Both the position numbers and the translations under genes were made by a program. Source: an uncultured Pseudoflavonifractor sp. (GTDB lineage Bacteria; Bacillota; Clostridia; Oscillospirales; Oscillospiraceae). From it: a stretch of DNA of 64,000 bases. A model generated the notes under the pieces. That model worked only from the letters and a program-made list of their open reading frames with translations, did not search any database and was not told the DNA's origin. Shown here piece by piece: positions 1 through 8,603 of this stretch (the stretch's first letter is position 1; every line of letters begins with the position of its first letter). The stretch is taken from positions 1 through 64,000 of the forward strand of contig NZ_CALXGI010000007.1 of assembly GCF_944387805.1 (NCBI RefSeq), written 5' to 3'.

Positions 1-47
1 CCTTTAGGGGTATTGTCTGTATTATGCCCTTATAGGGCTTAATCAAG

Positions 48-66
48 CCTCCGGCTTAGCCGGAGG
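48..66. repeat. Inverted repeat at left edge
   Basis: Perfect inverted repeat CCTCCGGCT/AGCCGGAGG with almost no loop, next to a smaller GCCCT/AGGGC pair at 26-38. It may be the end of a gene lying left of the window. No clear T-run follows on either strand, so a terminator role is uncertain. Confidence 0.35.
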
Positions 67-117
67 TTGTGACTCAAGATTGACGAAAATGGGGGAAAGA
101 CATAAAATGAGAAAAAC

Positions 118-978
118 ATGCTGCGGGAGGTGCTTTCCATTACCAAGAGAAAAAAGAGATTGCTCTGTGCCGGCGTACTGGCCGCGGCTGTGGCAGGACT
201 GGCCGTGGGGCTGGACAGCCGGCTTACCGTGTCCCACTATCAGGTGGAGAGTGAAAAATTGAGCGGCGGGGTTCGGGTGGCGCTGATTACCGATCTCCAC
301 TGCTGCAATTATGGCGCGGGCCAGCGGGAACTGCTGGATGCAGTGGAGGCGGAGTCGCCCGACCTGGTGCTGCTGGGGGGCGATATTGTGGACGACGACC
401 CCAGCCTGCCGGTGGAGAACGCCTATACTGTGGTGCGGACTTTGGCAGAGCGGTATCCCACCTATTATGTCACCGGCAACCATGAATTCTGGAGCGGCCA
501 TGTGGAGGAAATCAGGGAAACGATGGCTGACTGCGGCGCGGCGGTGCTGGCAGGCGGCTGGGAGGACGTGGAGCTCAACGGCCAGAGCCTGCGCATCTGC
601 GGCGTGGACGACCCGGCGGTGGGTGAGGCGGAATGGACGGAACAGCTGGCCAAGGCGGGGGAGGGAGCGGACGGAAGATGCTTCACTATCCTGGTGACCC
701 ACCGCCCCGAGCGGGTGGAGACGTACCTGCAATATGACTTCGACCTGACTGCGGCCGGTCACGCCCACGGCGGCCAGTGGCGGGTTCCAGGGCTCATCAA
801 CGGCCTGCTGGCCCCTGACCAGGGGCTGTTTCCCAAGTACGCCGGAGGGCTGTATGACCTGGGAAAGCAGGTCATGGCGGTCAGCCGGGGGCTGGCCAGA
901 GAGAGCACCCGGATTCCCCGCCTGTTCAACCGGCCCGAGCTGGTGGTGTTGGATTTGATACCCAAAGAGCAGAACTGA
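118..978 (+). CDS. YkuE-like metallophosphoesterase, membrane-anchored
   Basis: A 286-residue calcineurin-like phosphoesterase. A basic N-terminus is followed by one hydrophobic segment (about residues 16-33), so the catalytic domain probably faces outside. Metal-binding motifs come in family order: TDLH (about 58), GGDIVDD (about 86), GNHEFW (about 120), THRPE (about 199) and GHAHGG (about 219). The exact phosphoester substrate cannot be read from sequence. The start is uncertain: the best Shine-Dalgarno (GGGAGG near 125) lies just inside the frame, so translation could begin slightly later than the ATG given. It stands alone before the carAB promoter. Confidence 0.85.
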   Translation: MLREVLSITKRKKRLLCAGVLAAAVAGLAVGLDSRLTVSHYQVESEKLSGGVRVALITDLHCCNYGAGQRELLDAVEAESPDLVLLGGDIVDDDPSLPVENAYTVVRTLAERYPTYYVTGNHEFWSGHVEEIRETMADCGAAVLAGGWEDVELNGQSLRICGVDDPAVGEAEWTEQLAKAGEGADGRCFTILVTHRPERVETYLQYDFDLTAAGHAHGGQWRVPGLINGLLAPDQGLFPKYAGGLYDLGKQVMAVSRGLARESTRIPRLFNRPELVVLDLIPKEQN

Positions 979-1104
979 GCAAAAAATAATTTTGCATCGT
1001 GCAAAGATTTTTGAATAAAGAGACTGGTTTGCCAGCAAAAAAGCCAGATTTCATCAGAAGTTTTGTATAAAATTACGATTTTTGCCTATGCTGAAAAAAG
1101 ACAG

Positions 1105-1134
1105 TTGCCCGAAATGGGATAAGTAGGGTACAAT
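1105..1134 (+). promoter_or_regulatory. Putative sigma-A promoter of carAB
   Basis: TTGCCC, 18 bases, TACAAT. It lies about 170 bases before the carA start codon, leaving room for a regulated leader. Confidence 0.5.
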
Positions 1135-1196
1135 CAATAAGATAACAGGCTGTCAGAGCGCCAACCAGCAGAAAAGCCGGTGGGCTGTGCGCGGAG

Positions 1197-1221
1197 AAAG
1201 GGAACCGTTTCGGTTCCCTTT
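1197..1221 (+). promoter_or_regulatory. Leader hairpin before carA, possible attenuator
   Basis: An 11-bp perfect stem (AAAGGGAACCG with CGGTTCCCTTT, loop TTT) lies between the promoter and carA. It ends in only three T residues, so it is a weak terminator. Pyrimidine genes of Firmicutes are often controlled by leader attenuation; here that is inference. Confidence 0.45.
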
Positions 1222-1300
1222 CGTGTAGCATGGAGAAGATTTTTTCTGTGTTTTGCGCTCTGGCAGCGGAACGATAGGAACGAAAGGCGTGATACAAGCG

Positions 1301-2392
1301 ATGAAAGCGACCTTGATCCTGGCCAACGGCATGACCTTCGTGGGCCGCAGCATCGGCTCCACCGCGGACCGTGTGTGCGAGATGGTGTTCAACACCTCCA
1401 TGACGGGCTATCAGGAAATCCTGACCGATCCCTCCTACGCCGGACAGGGCATTGTGATGTCCTATCCCCTGATCGGCAATTACGGCGTAAACCACGAGGA
1501 TAACGAGTCCTCCCGTCCCTGGGCGGAGGCATTTGTTGTCCGCCATCTCACCACCCGGGGCAGCAATTTCCGCTGCGAGGGCGGCCTGAACGAGTACCTG
1601 AAACAATATGATATCACCGGTATTGAGGGCGTGGACACCCGCGCACTGACGAGAATACTCCGCAGCGAGGGGACCATGAACGGCATGATCACCTGTGCGG
1701 AGCATTTTTCTGTCCAGGACTGTCTGGAGAAGATCAGGGCCTACCGGGTGGAGGGCACCGTGGAGGCCGTGACCCGGAAGGCGCCCCAGGTGTATCCCGC
1801 CATGGGGGAGCAGCAGCTGCGGGTGGCCCTGATGGACTACGGCGTGAAGGAGAACATGATCCGCTGCCTCCAGAAGCGGGGCTGCCAGGTCACGGTGTAC
1901 CCCGCCCACACCGGCGCCGAGACCGTCCTCACCGGCGGCTTTGACGGCGTGATGCTGTCCAACGGCCCCGGCGACCCGGCGGACAACACCGCCATTATCG
2001 AAGAGGTGAAGAAGCTCTACCAGTCCGACCTGCCCCTCTTCGCCGTCTGCCTGGGCCACCAGCTCCTGGCTCTAGCCACCGGCGCCCAGACCCGGAAGAT
2101 GCGCTTTGGCCACCGGGGCGGCAACCACCCGGTAAAGGACCTGGAGCACGGCCGGGCCTATATCACCAGCCAGAACCACGGCTACGTGGTCACCAGGGAG
2201 AGCGTGGACCCGGCGGTGGCCGAGATCTCCCACGTGAACGTGAACGAGGGCAGCGTGGAGGGCCTGAAGTACAAGCGGCCCAACTGCTTTACCGTCCAGT
2301 TCCACCCGGAGGCCTCCCCCGGACCCATGGATACCGAGTATCTGTTTGACAACTTTGTGGACATGATGAAGCAGAAGGGAGGGGCGCGGTAA
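1301..2392 (+). CDS. carA: Carbamoyl-phosphate synthase small subunit
   Basis: A 363-residue glutamine amidotransferase subunit that releases ammonia from glutamine and channels it to CarB for carbamoyl phosphate, the precursor of pyrimidines and arginine. The N-terminal CPSase_sm_chain domain is followed by a class I amidotransferase domain with the nucleophile motif AVCLGHQLL (Cys about 249) and the His-Glu pair in [10 protein letters not shown]. The in-frame ATG at 1301 ([10 protein letters not shown]) is chosen over one 16 codons upstream because it matches the usual family N-terminus. The stop codon overlaps the carB start by one base, so the two are translationally coupled. Confidence 0.96.
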   Translation: MKATLILANGMTFVGRSIGSTADRVCEMVFNTSMTGYQEILTDPSYAGQGIVMSYPLIGNYGVNHEDNESSRPWAEAFVVRHLTTRGSNFRCEGGLNEYLKQYDITGIEGVDTRALTRILRSEGTMNGMITCAEHFSVQDCLEKIRAYRVEGTVEAVTRKAPQVYPAMGEQQLRVALMDYGVKENMIRCLQKRGCQVTVYPAHTGAETVLTGGFDGVMLSNGPGDPADNTAIIEEVKKLYQSDLPLFAVCLGHQLLALATGAQTRKMRFGHRGGNHPVKDLEHGRAYITSQNHGYVVTRESVDPAVAEISHVNVNEGSVEGLKYKRPNCFTVQFHPEASPGPMDTEYLFDNFVDMMKQKGGAR

Positions 2393-5300
2393 TGCCCAAG
2401 AATCCAAACATCAAGAAGGTGCTGGTGCTGGGCTCCGGCCCCATCGTCATCGGCCAGGCCGCCGAGTTTGACTACGCCGGCACCCAGGCCTGCCGGGCCC
2501 TGAAGGAAGAGGGCGTGGAGGTGGTGCTGGTCAACTCCAACCCCGCCACCATCATGACCGACAAAGACATCGCCGACCACGTGTATATTGAGCCTCTGAA
2601 CCTGGCCAGCGTGGAGCAGGTCATTGAGAAGGAGCGGCCCGACTCCATTCTGCCCACCCTGGGCGGCCAGACCGGCCTGAACCTGGCCATGAACCTCCAC
2701 GAGCAGGGTATCCTGCAGAAGTACGGCGTGCGCCTGCTGGGCACCAGCCCCGAGTCTATCCGCAAGGCGGAGGACCGCCAGGGCTTCAAGGACGCCATGG
2801 AGGCCATCGGCCAGCCCTGCGTTACCTCCGACGTGGTGGAGAGTGTGGAGGACGCCGTGGCCTTCGCCGCCTCCATCGGCTACCCCGTCATTGTCCGGCC
2901 CGCCTACACCCTGGGCGGTACCGGCGGCGGCATCGCCTACGACGAGCCCTCCCTCCGGGAGATCGCCGACCGGGGCATTCACCTGAGCCGGGTGGGCCAG
3001 GTGCTCATCGAGCGGTGCATTTCCGGCTGGAAGGAGATCGAGTTCGAGGTCATGCGGGACTCCGCAGGCAACGTCATTCAGATCTGCTCCATGGAGAACA
3101 TTGACCCCGTGGGCGTCCACACCGGCGACTCCATCGTGGTGGCTCCCACCCAGACCCTGGCCAACAAGGAGTTCCAGATGCTCCGCAAGGCCTCTCTGGA
3201 CATCATCTCCGCCCTGGAGATCGAGGGCGGCTGCAACGTGCAGCTGGCACTGAACCCCGACTCCTTCGAGTACGCGGTCATCGAGGTCAACCCCCGTGTG
3301 AGCCGCTCCTCCGCCCTGGCCTCCAAGGCCACCGGCTATCCCATCGCCAAGGTGGCCGCCAAGATCGCCCTGGGCTACACCCTGGACGAGATCCCCAACG
3401 CCGTCACCGGCAAGACCACCGCCTGCTTTGAGCCCACCCTGGACTACTGCGTGCTCAAGCTCCCCCGCCTGCCCTTTGACAAGTTCACCACCGCCAGCCG
3501 CACTCTGGGCACTCAGATGAAGGCCACCGGCGAGGTCATGGCCATCGGCAACTCCTTCGAGGGCGCCCTGATGAAGGCCATCCGCTCCCTGGAGCTGCCC
3601 GTAAAGTCCCTGCGCCTGCCCGGTCTGGACGAGCTGTACACCGAGGAGATTGAGGAGCGGCTGGTGAACATCGACGACCAGCGGCTCTTCGTGGTGGCTG
3701 AGGCTCTGCGCCGGGGCTTCTCTCCCGAGAAGATCAACAAGATCACCAAGTACGACCTGTGGTTCCTGGACCGGTTCAAGCTGATTGTGGACATGGAGGA
3801 CAAGCTGGACCACGGCCATCTGGACGCCGACACCCTCCGTCAGGCCAAGGAGATGGGCTTCTCCGACGCCTGGATCGCCGCCCTGTCCGGCAAGGAGCGG
3901 AAGGAGATCAAGACCCTGCGGGAGAGCTACGGCATTGTCCCCGCCTTCAAGATGGTGGATACCTGCGCCGCTGAGTTTGAGGCCCAGACGCCCTACTACT
4001 ATTCCACTTATGACGAGGAAAATGAGGCCGCTGAGGAGCTCCACATGCCCCAGGTGGGGGAGATGGCGCCCCACATCCCCGAGGCGCCCTATCTTGCCGC
4101 CGTTACTTCCGCTCCCCACCGCACCGGGGGCGCCGGCGAGCGGAAGAAGGTGCTGGTGCTGGGCTCCGGCCCCATCCGCATCGGCCAGGGCATTGAATTC
4201 GACTACTGCTCCGTCCACTCCGTCTGGGCTTTCAAGCGCCTGGGCTATGAGACCATCATCATCAACAACAACCCGGAGACCGTGTCCACCGACTTCGACG
4301 TGGCCGACAAGCTCTACTTTGAGCCTCTGACTCCCGAGGACGTGGAGGCTGTGGTGGAGCTGGAGAAGCCCTGGGGCGCTGTGGTCCAGTTCGGCGGCCA
4401 GACCGCCATCAAGCTGGCTCAGGCCCTCACCGACATGGGCGTGCCCATCCTGGGCACCCCGGCCGACGGCGTGGACGCCGCCGAGGACCGGGAGCGGTTT
4501 GATGAGATTCTGGAGCAGTGCGGCATCCCCCGCGCCAAGGGCCGCACTGTTTTTACCACCGAGGAAGCCCTCACCGCCGCCCGGGAGCTGGGCTACCCCG
4601 TGCTGGTCCGTCCCTCCTACGTGCTGGGCGGCCAGGGCATGGAGATCGCCTACTCCGACAAGAACATCATCGACTTCATGAAGATCATCAACATGACCGT
4701 CCAGGAGCATCCCATTCTGGTGGACAAGTACCTGATGGGCCGGGAGCTGGAGGTGGACGGCGTATTCGACGGGGAGGACATTCTGCTTCCCGGCATCATG
4801 GAGCACGTGGAGCGCTCCGGCGTCCACTCCGGAGACTCCATCGCCGTCTATCCCCCTCTCCACCTGGAGGACAAGCACAAGGACATGATCCTGCGATACA
4901 CCCGGGACATGGCCAAGCATCTGGGGGTCATCGGCCTTATCAACGCCCAGTATATCCTCTACAACGATGAGATCTACGTCATTGAGGTCAATCCCCGCTC
5001 CTCCCGTACCATCCCCTATATCTCCAAGGTCACCGGTGTGCCCATCATTGATCTGGCCACCAAGGTCATGCTGGGCCAGAAGCTGAAGAATCTGGGGTAC
5101 GGCACCGGCATCTATCCCGAGGCCAGCTACTACGCTGTGAAAATGCCCGTGTTCTCCTTCGAGAAGCTGACCGACGTGGATACCGGTCTTGGTCCCGAGA
5201 TGAAGTCCACCGGCGAGTGCCTGGGCCTGGCCGAGTCCTTCCCCCAGGCCCTGCTGAAGGCCTTCAAGGGCGCCAACATGAAGGTGCCCAAGCGGGACGG

Positions 5301-5688
5301 CCGGGTTATCGTCACCGTGAAGGATGAGGACAAGGGGGAAATCGTGGGTATTGCCCGGGGAATGGCCGATATGGGCATTGAGATCCTGGCCACCTCCGGT
5401 ACTGCCGACGCCCTGGAGGCCGCCGGGGTCAAGTGCCGCCGGGTGGCCAGGGTGTCCGAGGCTCACCCCAATATTCTGGACATGATCGCCTCCGGCTCTG
5501 TGGATCTGGTCATCAACACCCCCACCCGGGGCCGCAAACACAGCTCCGACGGCTTCAAGATTCGCCGCTCCGCCGTGGAGCACTCGGTGCCCTGCGTCAC
5601 CGCCATCGATACCGCCCGGGCTATCCTCACTGTCCGGGAGCAGGGCCGCAGCGCCGACCTGCGCCCCATCGACATCACCACCATTTAA
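2392..5688 (+). CDS. carB: Carbamoyl-phosphate synthase large subunit
   Basis: 1098 residues, slightly longer than the usual 1070 or so. Two homologous ATP-grasp halves are visible: [17 protein letters not shown] near residue 14 and [16 protein letters not shown] near 590. Each is followed by a glycine-rich ATP loop ([18 protein letters not shown]) and metal-binding ENPR-type motifs ([24 protein letters not shown]). The C-terminal MGS-like domain (from about 960, TVKDEDKG) is where UMP or IMP and ornithine act in this family. It ends in a strong intrinsic terminator, so carAB is a closed two-gene operon. Confidence 0.97.
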   Translation: MPKNPNIKKVLVLGSGPIVIGQAAEFDYAGTQACRALKEEGVEVVLVNSNPATIMTDKDIADHVYIEPLNLASVEQVIEKERPDSILPTLGGQTGLNLAMNLHEQGILQKYGVRLLGTSPESIRKAEDRQGFKDAMEAIGQPCVTSDVVESVEDAVAFAASIGYPVIVRPAYTLGGTGGGIAYDEPSLREIADRGIHLSRVGQVLIERCISGWKEIEFEVMRDSAGNVIQICSMENIDPVGVHTGDSIVVAPTQTLANKEFQMLRKASLDIISALEIEGGCNVQLALNPDSFEYAVIEVNPRVSRSSALASKATGYPIAKVAAKIALGYTLDEIPNAVTGKTTACFEPTLDYCVLKLPRLPFDKFTTASRTLGTQMKATGEVMAIGNSFEGALMKAIRSLELPVKSLRLPGLDELYTEEIEERLVNIDDQRLFVVAEALRRGFSPEKINKITKYDLWFLDRFKLIVDMEDKLDHGHLDADTLRQAKEMGFSDAWIAALSGKERKEIKTLRESYGIVPAFKMVDTCAAEFEAQTPYYYSTYDEENEAAEELHMPQVGEMAPHIPEAPYLAAVTSAPHRTGGAGERKKVLVLGSGPIRIGQGIEFDYCSVHSVWAFKRLGYETIIINNNPETVSTDFDVADKLYFEPLTPEDVEAVVELEKPWGAVVQFGGQTAIKLAQALTDMGVPILGTPADGVDAAEDRERFDEILEQCGIPRAKGRTVFTTEEALTAARELGYPVLVRPSYVLGGQGMEIAYSDKNIIDFMKIINMTVQEHPILVDKYLMGRELEVDGVFDGEDILLPGIMEHVERSGVHSGDSIAVYPPLHLEDKHKDMILRYTRDMAKHLGVIGLINAQYILYNDEIYVIEVNPRSSRTIPYISKVTGVPIIDLATKVMLGQKLKNLGYGTGIYPEASYYAVKMPVFSFEKLTDVDTGLGPEMKSTGECLGLAESFPQALLKAFKGANMKVPKRDGRVIVTVKDEDKGEIVGIARGMADMGIEILATSGTADALEAAGVKCRRVARVSEAHPNILDMIASGSVDLVINTPTRGRKHSSDGFKIRRSAVEHSVPCVTAIDTARAILTVREQGRSADLRPIDITTI

Positions 5689-5694
5689 AAGCAA

Positions 5695-5736
5695 AAATGT
5701 CCGCACCGGAGAATTTCTCCGGTGCGGACATTTCTT
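5695..5736 (+). terminator. Intrinsic terminator of carAB
   Basis: An 18-bp perfect stem (5695-5712 with 5716-5733), three-base loop, T-rich tail. It begins seven bases after the carB stop codon. Confidence 0.9.
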
Positions 5737-6347
5737 ATCATTATCAACTGCGGTTTGCAAGAATCGCCGCTGGATTCTGCTCGGCGCAAATCCCGAGTTG
5801 TTCCAAATCGCTTATCCTGTGTTCCACGTGAGGACAAACTTCAACTCATACTTGTAAACTATCGCAACGGCCATTGCGTGTTCATGAATCTCTTAAAAGT
5901 GGTTACCTCGAGCGATGTAATCAGTACATCCACAGGAATTAGGGGGCTAAAGGCCTGTATCGTGTAAAAAGAGGGAACTGCCCCAATTATGCAGACAGTA
6001 CAAAAGCTCTGGTAGGAACGAGCGAGGTTTAGTTGGAGAGACGCCGCTCCAGTCTCTCATCTCTGCTGGACCTGTCCGGGACAGGCACAGCGCTCTTTTT
6101 CAAGGCAGAATCTTGATGCGGTACCGTGAAGAAGAGAATGGAATAAGAAAAGACTTAACATGGGAGAAGAAACAGATAAATGGGAAATTGCTGGAAACAG
6201 TATGGGTAAAATGACGATTAAGGAAATTGTTAAATCTTTGGTATTGTGGTGATTACCTCTTTTCAAACGCCTGCCTTTGTAGTATGATTATCCCATAAAG
6301 GTATTAAAATCCCCTAAAACGACCACCAATATGGAGGTATATAAGTT
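5737..6347. other. Long intergenic region, no recognised gene
   Basis: About 610 bases with lower GC than the neighbours. Short open frames on both strands have no recognisable motif and no good ribosome binding site. The middle carries several inverted repeats, including hairpins at 6036-6058 and 6065-6091 followed by T5 at 6096-6100. This could be the 3' end of a small RNA or the decayed remnant of a mobile sequence. The last 90 bases hold the pyk promoter and leader. Confidence 0.4.
6260..6288 (+). promoter_or_regulatory. Putative pyk promoter
   Basis: TTTTCA, 17 bases, TATGAT, about 60 bases before the pyk start. A GGAGG site at 6333-6337 fixes the start at 6348. Confidence 0.5.
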
Positions 6348-7775
6348 ATGTCCGATATGAGAAAGACAAAGATTATCTGCACGCTGGGCCCCGCCGTGGA
6401 CAGCGAGGAAATGATCCGTAAGCTGATTCTTGCCGGCATGAATGCCGCCCGCTTTAACTTCTCCCACGGTACCCACGAGAGCCACCTGGCTCAGCTGACC
6501 AAGCTTAAGCGCGTGCGGGACGAGCTGGGCATCCCTGTGGCCGCCATTCTGGATACCAAGGGCCCTGAGATCCGCATCAAGACCTTCAAGGACGGCCGAA
6601 TCGAGCTGAAGAAGGACGATACCTTCACCCTGACCACCGCCGAGTGCGAGGGCGATGCCAACCGCGTGTCCGTCACCTATGCCAACCTGCACAACGAGGT
6701 GGCGCCCGGCAATCACATCCTGGTGGACGACGGCCTGATTGACCTGCTGGTGCAGGAGGTCAAGGGCCAGGAGATCATCTGCCTGGTGGAGAACGGCGGC
6801 CCCCTGTCCAACAATAAGTCCATCAACATTCCCGATGTGCACATTCTGCTGCCCTCCCTCACTGAGAAGGACAAGGACGACCTGAAGTTTGCCGTGGAGA
6901 ACGACTTTGACTTTATCGCCGCCTCCTTTGTCCGCAAGGCCAGCGACGTGGAGGACATCCGCGCTTGGCTGCATGAGTGCGGCGGAGACAACATCCGCAT
7001 CATCTCCAAGATTGAGAACCGGGAGGGCGTGGACAACCTGCAGGAGATCATCGACGCCTCCGACGGCCTGATGGTGGCCCGCGGCGACCTGGGCGTGGAG
7101 ATTCCCGCTCAGGAGGTGCCCATTCTCCAGAAGAAGATGATCAAGGCCACTATCATGGCCGGCAAGCCCGTCATCACCGCCACCCAGATGCTGGACTCCA
7201 TGATCCGCAATCCCCGGCCCACCCGTGCCGAGGTCTCCGACGTGGCCAACGCCGTGTTCGACGGCACCTCCTGCGTGATGCTCTCCGGCGAGACCGCCTC
7301 CGGCAAGTACCCCATCGAGGCCGTTGAGGCCATGGTGTCCACCGTGACGGCTGCTGAGTCCGCCATCAATTACTGGGGCCGCTTCCGTGAGCGCAGCATC
7401 CGGCTCAATGTGTCCACCATCAGCGACGCCATTACCCACACCTGCTGCATGACCGCCATGGACCTGAACGCCACCGCCATCCTGGCGCCCACTGAGTCCG
7501 GCTATACGCCCAGAGTGATTTCCCGCTTCCGTCCCGCCTGCCCCATCGTGGCCGTGTGCCAGAGCGAGAAGGTCCGCCGTCAGCTGGCCATCTCCTGGGG
7601 CGTCCACTCCTATCTGACCGGCTTTGTGGACTCCACCGACCGCCTGTTCTCCATGAGCGTGGAGGTGGCCCGCAAGGAGGGCGCTGTGAAGTGCGGCGAC
7701 ACTGTGGTTATCACTGCCGGTGTGCCCATCGGCAAGAGCGGCACTACCAACCTGATTAAGGCTCAGGTGGTGTAA
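6348..7775 (+). CDS. pyk: Pyruvate kinase
   Basis: 475 residues, normal length for the short form of the family; there is no C-terminal PEP-utiliser extension. It converts phosphoenolpyruvate and ADP to pyruvate and ATP. Visible landmarks are the N-terminal TKIICTLGPA, the substrate region FNFSHGTHE (about 29), DTKGPEIR (about 70), the active-site segment SKIENREGVDN (about 220), the MVARGDLGVE motif (about 241) and TATQMLDSM (about 280). The C-terminal allosteric domain ends KSGTTNLIKAQVV. The coding sequence for this end and the terminator behind it recur twice more downstream. Confidence 0.97.
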   Translation: MSDMRKTKIICTLGPAVDSEEMIRKLILAGMNAARFNFSHGTHESHLAQLTKLKRVRDELGIPVAAILDTKGPEIRIKTFKDGRIELKKDDTFTLTTAECEGDANRVSVTYANLHNEVAPGNHILVDDGLIDLLVQEVKGQEIICLVENGGPLSNNKSINIPDVHILLPSLTEKDKDDLKFAVENDFDFIAASFVRKASDVEDIRAWLHECGGDNIRIISKIENREGVDNLQEIIDASDGLMVARGDLGVEIPAQEVPILQKKMIKATIMAGKPVITATQMLDSMIRNPRPTRAEVSDVANAVFDGTSCVMLSGETASGKYPIEAVEAMVSTVTAAESAINYWGRFRERSIRLNVSTISDAITHTCCMTAMDLNATAILAPTESGYTPRVISRFRPACPIVAVCQSEKVRRQLAISWGVHSYLTGFVDSTDRLFSMSVEVARKEGAVKCGDTVVITAGVPIGKSGTTNLIKAQVV

Positions 7776-8201
7776 GCACAAGGCCAGACGAGAGAGCGGG
7801 GGAGCGATCCCCCGCTCTTGCCGATCCAAGCCTTTGTCTGTTGCAAAGGCTTGATGCGGGGCGGATTCACTCCGCCCCAGCAGATAAAAAGGACAGGGCT
7901 CCCGCGGAACGGGTTCCGCGGGACAAGAGCGGCACCACCAACCTGATTAAGGCTCAGGTGGTGTAAGCACAAAACCAGACGAGAGAGCGGGGGAGCGATC
8001 CCCCGCTCTTGCCGATCCAAGCCTTTGTCTGTTGCAAAGGCTTGATGCGGGGCGGATTCACTCCGCCCCAGCAGATAAAAAGGACAGGGCTCCCGCGGAA
8101 CGGGTTCCGCGGGACAAGAGCGGCACCACCAACCTGATTAAGGCTCAGGTGGTGTAAGCACAAGGCCAGACGAGAGAGCGGGGGAGCGATCCCCCGCTCT
8201 T
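7733..8201 (+). repeat. 191-bp tandem repeat of the pyk 3' end and terminator
   Basis: Two full units (7733-7923 and 7924-8114) and an 87-base partial unit (8115-8201). Each unit holds the last 43 bases of pyk including its stop, a GC-rich hairpin with a GCGA loop, and about 103 bases with three inverted repeats (in unit 1: 7828-7852, 7858-7878, 7901-7922). Units are nearly identical: the clearest differences are ACT/ACC in the pyk part and AAGG/AAAA after the stop. Only the last copy has the T-run of a true terminator. The 7776-8200 stretch therefore contains no separate gene. Confidence 0.93.
7793..7818 (+). terminator. First copy of the pyk hairpin
   Basis: An 11-bp stem (AGAGCGGGGGA with TCCCCCGCTCT) closed by GCGA. 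It is followed by TTGCCG rather than a T-run, so it probably terminates poorly. The second copy lies about 191 bases downstream. Confidence 0.5.
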
Positions 8202-8204
8202 TTT
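8175..8204 (+). terminator. Intrinsic terminator, last copy of the pyk hairpin
   Basis: The same 11-bp stem with GCGA loop, here followed by five T residues (8200-8204). It is probably the original pyk terminator. Confidence 0.85.
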
Positions 8205-8272
8205 CTGCCTGTGGGCGGTTCTCTGGGCCGTGCAGTGCATAGGATGGGGAGAAGAAAGGCGGGATACCCATC

Positions 8273-8494
8273 ATGGAAAACCCTATTCTGCGCCGCCTCC
8301 GGGAGCGGCAGGGCGTAGAGCGCCCCGACCCGGTGTGGCTGCTTACCCTGCTGACAGTTCAGGCCCTGAATACGTATAGCCTGGAGGACTGGAATCAAGC
8401 CCTCTCCCTGGCGGCAGGACGGCGGATTTTCTGCCCGTCCTACCGCACGCTCTCAGCCTATATCCAGCGCCTGGCGGTGGACAGCCTCTGGTGA
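8273..8494 (+). CDS. Small hypothetical protein, 73 aa
   Basis: A short frame beginning MENPILRRLRERQG, with a modest AAGGCGGG ribosome site about 10 bases before the ATG. It is predicted to be mostly helical. No family is recognised. It lies between the pyk terminator and the promoter of the next gene, in the same direction. Base composition resembles real genes nearby, but there is no motif to prove it is translated. Confidence 0.4.
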   Translation: MENPILRRLRERQGVERPDPVWLLTLLTVQALNTYSLEDWNQALSLAAGRRIFCPSYRTLSAYIQRLAVDSLW

Positions 8495-8542
8495 GAAAAG
8501 GCGGACAGGCGGAAATTCTACATGCCCACACTCACCTCCTGA

Positions 8543-8571
8543 TTGCATTTCCTGTACGGGAAGGTTACAAT
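8543..8571 (+). promoter_or_regulatory. Sigma-A promoter of the beta-CASP gene
   Basis: TTGCAT, 17 bases, TACAAT. The spacer carries TTTCC and GGGAA in inverted order, a feature shared with the promoters at 19196 and 47582. Confidence 0.7.
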
Positions 8572-8603
8572 GAACTCAGAAGCATAAAAAGGAGGTGCCT
8601 GGT

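Larger units (their letters stand above)
979..1300 (+). other. Intergenic leader region of carAB
   Basis: About 320 bases without a gene. It holds a putative promoter at 1105-1134 and a leader hairpin at 1197-1221, described separately. The first 100 bases are AT-rich and show no further structure I can name. No PyrR-type anti-antiterminator loop was recognised. Confidence 0.5.

Noticed and set aside
2182..5760. A 1192-codon open frame on the minus strand across carB
   Set aside because: It is the antisense shadow of carB in a GC-rich genome with strong third-position bias. It has no ribosome site and reads as repetitive Gly/His/Leu/Val sequence.
6057..6266. A 69-codon minus-strand frame before pyk
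   Set aside because: No motif, no convincing ribosome site, and it overlaps the hairpins and the AT-rich pyk leader.
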